Origin: JAIVJZ01 sp035645695
Lineage (GTDB): Bacteria; Acidobacteriota; Blastocatellia; Pyrinomonadales; Pyrinomonadaceae
Direction: 5' to 3'
Length of the DNA stretch: 64,000 nt
NCBI GenBank assembly: GCA_035645695.1
Contig: DASQMC010000026.1
Location: forward strand, 124,001 to 188,000
The translations under genes were made by a program, and so were the position numbers. Below, piece after piece: positions 62,180-64,000 of the stretch; positions within the stretch are counted from its first letter, which is position 1, and each line of letters opens with the position of its first letter. The notes beneath the pieces are model-generated. The model saw nothing but the letters and a program-made list of their open reading frames with translations, did not search any database and was not told the DNA's origin.

Positions 62180-63790
62180 TTATCTTAACCGCGTCCCGTC
62201 GAGCCAGCCACGGTCGGCCGACTCTTCGGAGTTTCTGGGGAAACCCCTCTGAATAATTTCCACCTCGCACCAGTTGCCGCTCACTTGCAGGATGCGCACG
62301 CGCGAACCGCCCTCCACTTCGCCGATGCGGTTATAAGTTCGGTTGGGGCCGGTGCGCAAGTTTACATTAGTCGTCGTCAACATCTCACGTCCCGCTTGCA
62401 GGCTGCTCGCATTCGCGCCCGGCGCGCCCGCCGCCCCCGTCCCCGCCGCGGTGCGTGAGGCGGCACTATTCTGACGGCTGCGCACCTGATACTGGATGCC
62501 GAGCAGGAGCAAAGCGAATCCCGCCAGGAGCAGTACGGCGACGATCCACGGGCGCGCGTGTTCCGTGAACCATGTCTTGCGCGGCATCAGCGACGCGCGC
62601 TCCAATGGCTGCGGGTGCGCGCCGCGTGCATGCGATTCCTGAATTTTTTGCTCGCGCGCGGGATGGACGATTGCCCCTTCCGCCGCCTGGGTTTGCGGCG
62701 CGGGCGGTTGTGCCAGCGCGACGGGGACGACGATGCGCGGGCGCACTTTCGCGCCGCCGGTGTGACGCGGCTGCTCGTCTGGGCGCACGAACTGCGCGGG
62801 CGACGGTTCGGGCGGCAGCGGCGCAAGGCGTTGGCTCTGACCCTTGAGTTGCGAGAGGGCGCGCATCTGCTCATCGTTCGGCTGCGAGAGCAGTTGCGTC
62901 TTCGGCATCAACGCGTCGCTAAGTTCGTCCCAGAATGCGCGCACGCTCTGGTAACGCTTCGCCGGGTTCGTCTCCGTCCCGCGCCTGAGAACTCGCAGCA
63001 CGAACGTCGCCCAGGGCGCGCCCGCCAAACGTTCCGGCAAATCCGTGATCGGCCGTTGTGAGAACCGCCTCGGGGCTTCGCCGGTCAGCAGCATGTAGGC
63101 CGTTTTGGCGAGCGAGTACACGTCGGCGGCGGGTGTCAGTTGTGTCACCGGACTCGTCAGCGAACCCGTACCGTACATGCCCGCCTGCATCAGCGGGTGA
63201 TGTTCCGGCGCGGCGTACACATCGGTTCCGACGCGTGTGATCAAGCCTTCGCCCGCCTCGATCTTGGCGACGCCGAAGTCCGCGATCTTCACCACCTCTC
63301 GATCAGCCGTGAGCAACAAATTCTGCGGCTTGATGTCGCGATGAATCACATCGTGCTCGTGCGCGTGGGCGAGGCCGTCGCAAATCTGGTCGAGGTAATA
63401 GAGCGCGCGGTCGAGCGCGAGGGGTTGGCTGCGGCACAGGGCGGCCATGTCGCCGCCGGGCAGGTATTCGAGCACGAGGTAATGAAACGTCTGCCCGGCC
63501 ATGTCGATGGCGGTGCCGTGGCCGAGCCGGTTGATGATGTTCGGGTGGCGCACGCGGTCGAGGGCGACGGCCTCGTTGCGGAAATTTTCGATCAGCGTGT
63601 GTTCGAGTTCTTCGTCAATCGAGCCTTGCAGGAAAAGATTGAGAGCTTTGATCACGACGAGTTGCGGCGCGCCGCCTCCGGCCGCCGCGTCGCGTGCGAG
63701 ATAAACTTCCGCATAGCTGCCGCGACCAAGACATTCGAGAATGTCGTAGCGCCCGTCGAGCCTGCACTGTTGAAGCCTCAGTTCACTCAT
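62180..63790 (-). CDS. Membrane Ser/Thr protein kinase with extracellular SH3-like domain
   Basis: 536 residues. The kinase domain (~15-275) has GRGSYAEVYLARD, the ATP-site lysine in VVIKALN (Lys48), HRDIKPQNLLL with catalytic Asp152, DFGVAK at 171-176 and APEH as the activation-segment end. A Pro-rich linker leads to one membrane helix near 408-430 (WIVAVLLLAGFALLLLGIQY). The outside part is a bacterial SH3-like domain (TTNVNLRTGPNRTYNRIGEV, VSGNWCEVEII). Such kinases sense envelope signals and phosphorylate cytoplasmic partners such as FHA proteins, one of which is the next gene. Confidence 0.93.
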   Translation of the reverse strand: MSELRLQQCRLDGRYDILECLGRGSYAEVYLARDAAAGGGAPQLVVIKALNLFLQGSIDEELEHTLIENFRNEAVALDRVRHPNIINRLGHGTAIDMAGQTFHYLVLEYLPGGDMAALCRSQPLALDRALYYLDQICDGLAHAHEHDVIHRDIKPQNLLLTADREVVKIADFGVAKIEAGEGLITRVGTDVYAAPEHHPLMQAGMYGTGSLTSPVTQLTPAADVYSLAKTAYMLLTGEAPRRFSQRPITDLPERLAGAPWATFVLRVLRRGTETNPAKRYQSVRAFWDELSDALMPKTQLLSQPNDEQMRALSQLKGQSQRLAPLPPEPSPAQFVRPDEQPRHTGGAKVRPRIVVPVALAQPPAPQTQAAEGAIVHPAREQKIQESHARGAHPQPLERASLMPRKTWFTEHARPWIVAVLLLAGFALLLLGIQYQVRSRQNSAASRTAAGTGAAGAPGANASSLQAGREMLTTTNVNLRTGPNRTYNRIGEVEGGSRVRILQVSGNWCEVEIIQRGFPRNSEESADRGWLDGTRLR

Positions 63791-63860
63791 GCGTCACAGA
63801 ACTCTACTCGAAACCCGCCTCGCACTTCGCGCGTTGGCCGTTTACTCGTCGCCCCTACCC

Positions 63861-64000
63861 CTAACGCTCCGGCGCGGGAACGGTGTCAACCGAGGGGGGA
63901 ACGGTGGCCGCGCCCGGTTCTTCGATGACGCCGCCGAATGAATCGGATGCTAGGCGCATCGCGTCGGCGTTGTTGGAACGAAGCGCGGCGGCGGCTAGCG
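63861..64000 (-). CDS. 3' end of an unidentified protein (partial)
   Basis: Reading the reverse strand from the right edge, one frame stays open to a TAG at 63861-63863: LAAAALRSNNADAMRLASDS, FGGVIEEPGAATVPPSVDTV, PAPER. The composition is protein-like, with an alanine-rich helix and a Pro/Ala tail. The gene would precede the kinase in the same direction. A phosphatase or another FHA protein is common in this setting, but the fragment carries no motif that identifies it. Confidence 0.5.
   Translation of the reverse strand, partial: LAAAALRSNNADAMRLASDSFGGVIEEPGAATVPPSVDTVPAPER

Overview
The window is GC-rich, densely coded chromosomal DNA from a free-living, respiring heterotrophic bacterium. 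Several features recall Acidobacteriota, possibly Blastocatellia: a giant surface protein with PD40, TIGR03437-like, Ig-like and lamin-tail domains, a nuo cluster without nuoI, a protein with an FNTDIEFDG/YHVQTED-type N-terminus, and many PocR/GAF/STPK/FHA signalling proteins. This placement is an inference from gene style, not from a marker gene. I recognised no rRNA, tRNA, CRISPR array, prophage or transposase.

Layout. (1) 1-14030, minus strand: a respiratory complex I operon in the order nuoA-B-C-D-E-F-(small secreted protein)-G-H-J-K-L-M, with nuoM running off the left edge. nuoI is missing from its usual place between H and J. A sigma70-like promoter lies at 14109-14137. (2) 14199-20425, plus strand: a conserved unknown, ThiS with a C-terminal tail, a small membrane protein, a large SPFH/flotillin-like protein with three internal repeats, a block of REP-like palindromes, ThiG and ZapA. 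(3) 20510-27916, minus strand: a 1745-residue secreted multidomain protein, then a fused homocysteine methyltransferase/methylene-THF reductase. The fused enzyme is preceded by a promoter, a SAM-II-type riboswitch and an intrinsic terminator. (4) 28483-34817: a DPP-IV-type peptidase (plus), then VOC protein, MutM, phosphohexomutase and sugar-nucleotide transferase (minus). (5) 35134-46776, plus strand: thiolase, membrane protein, 3-hydroxybutyryl-CoA dehydrogenase, zinc-ribbon/TPR protein, then yceD-rpmF-plsX-fabH-fabD-acpP-fabF and etfBA. (6) 46852-53974: a CusF-SCO lipoprotein (minus), then folD, coaE and a peptide ABC transporter without permeases. (7) 54079-60319, plus strand: a signalling operon of PocR-GAF-GAF-GGDEF cyclase, an ATPase-RsbW-like fusion, a STAS protein and a GAF-HD-GYP phosphodiesterase. 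(8) 60343-64000, minus strand: a frameshifted SUKH gene, a 7Fe ferredoxin, a DUF3662-FHA protein, a Ser/Thr kinase with an SH3 domain, and the 3' end of one more gene.

Two things stand out. First, nearly every intergenic gap in the first 46 kb carries an inverted pair of tandem heptamers. The heptamer differs from site to site but the architecture is constant. Second, the operon at 54-60 kb joins c-di-GMP synthesis and breakdown to a partner-switching module whose ATPase-kinase fusion appears degenerate at both nucleotide-binding motifs.

Functionally the housekeeping parts fit an aerobic beta-oxidising lifestyle: thiolase, hydroxyacyl-CoA dehydrogenase and ETF feed electrons towards a quinone pool that complex I also reduces, and the fab operon runs the reverse pathway.
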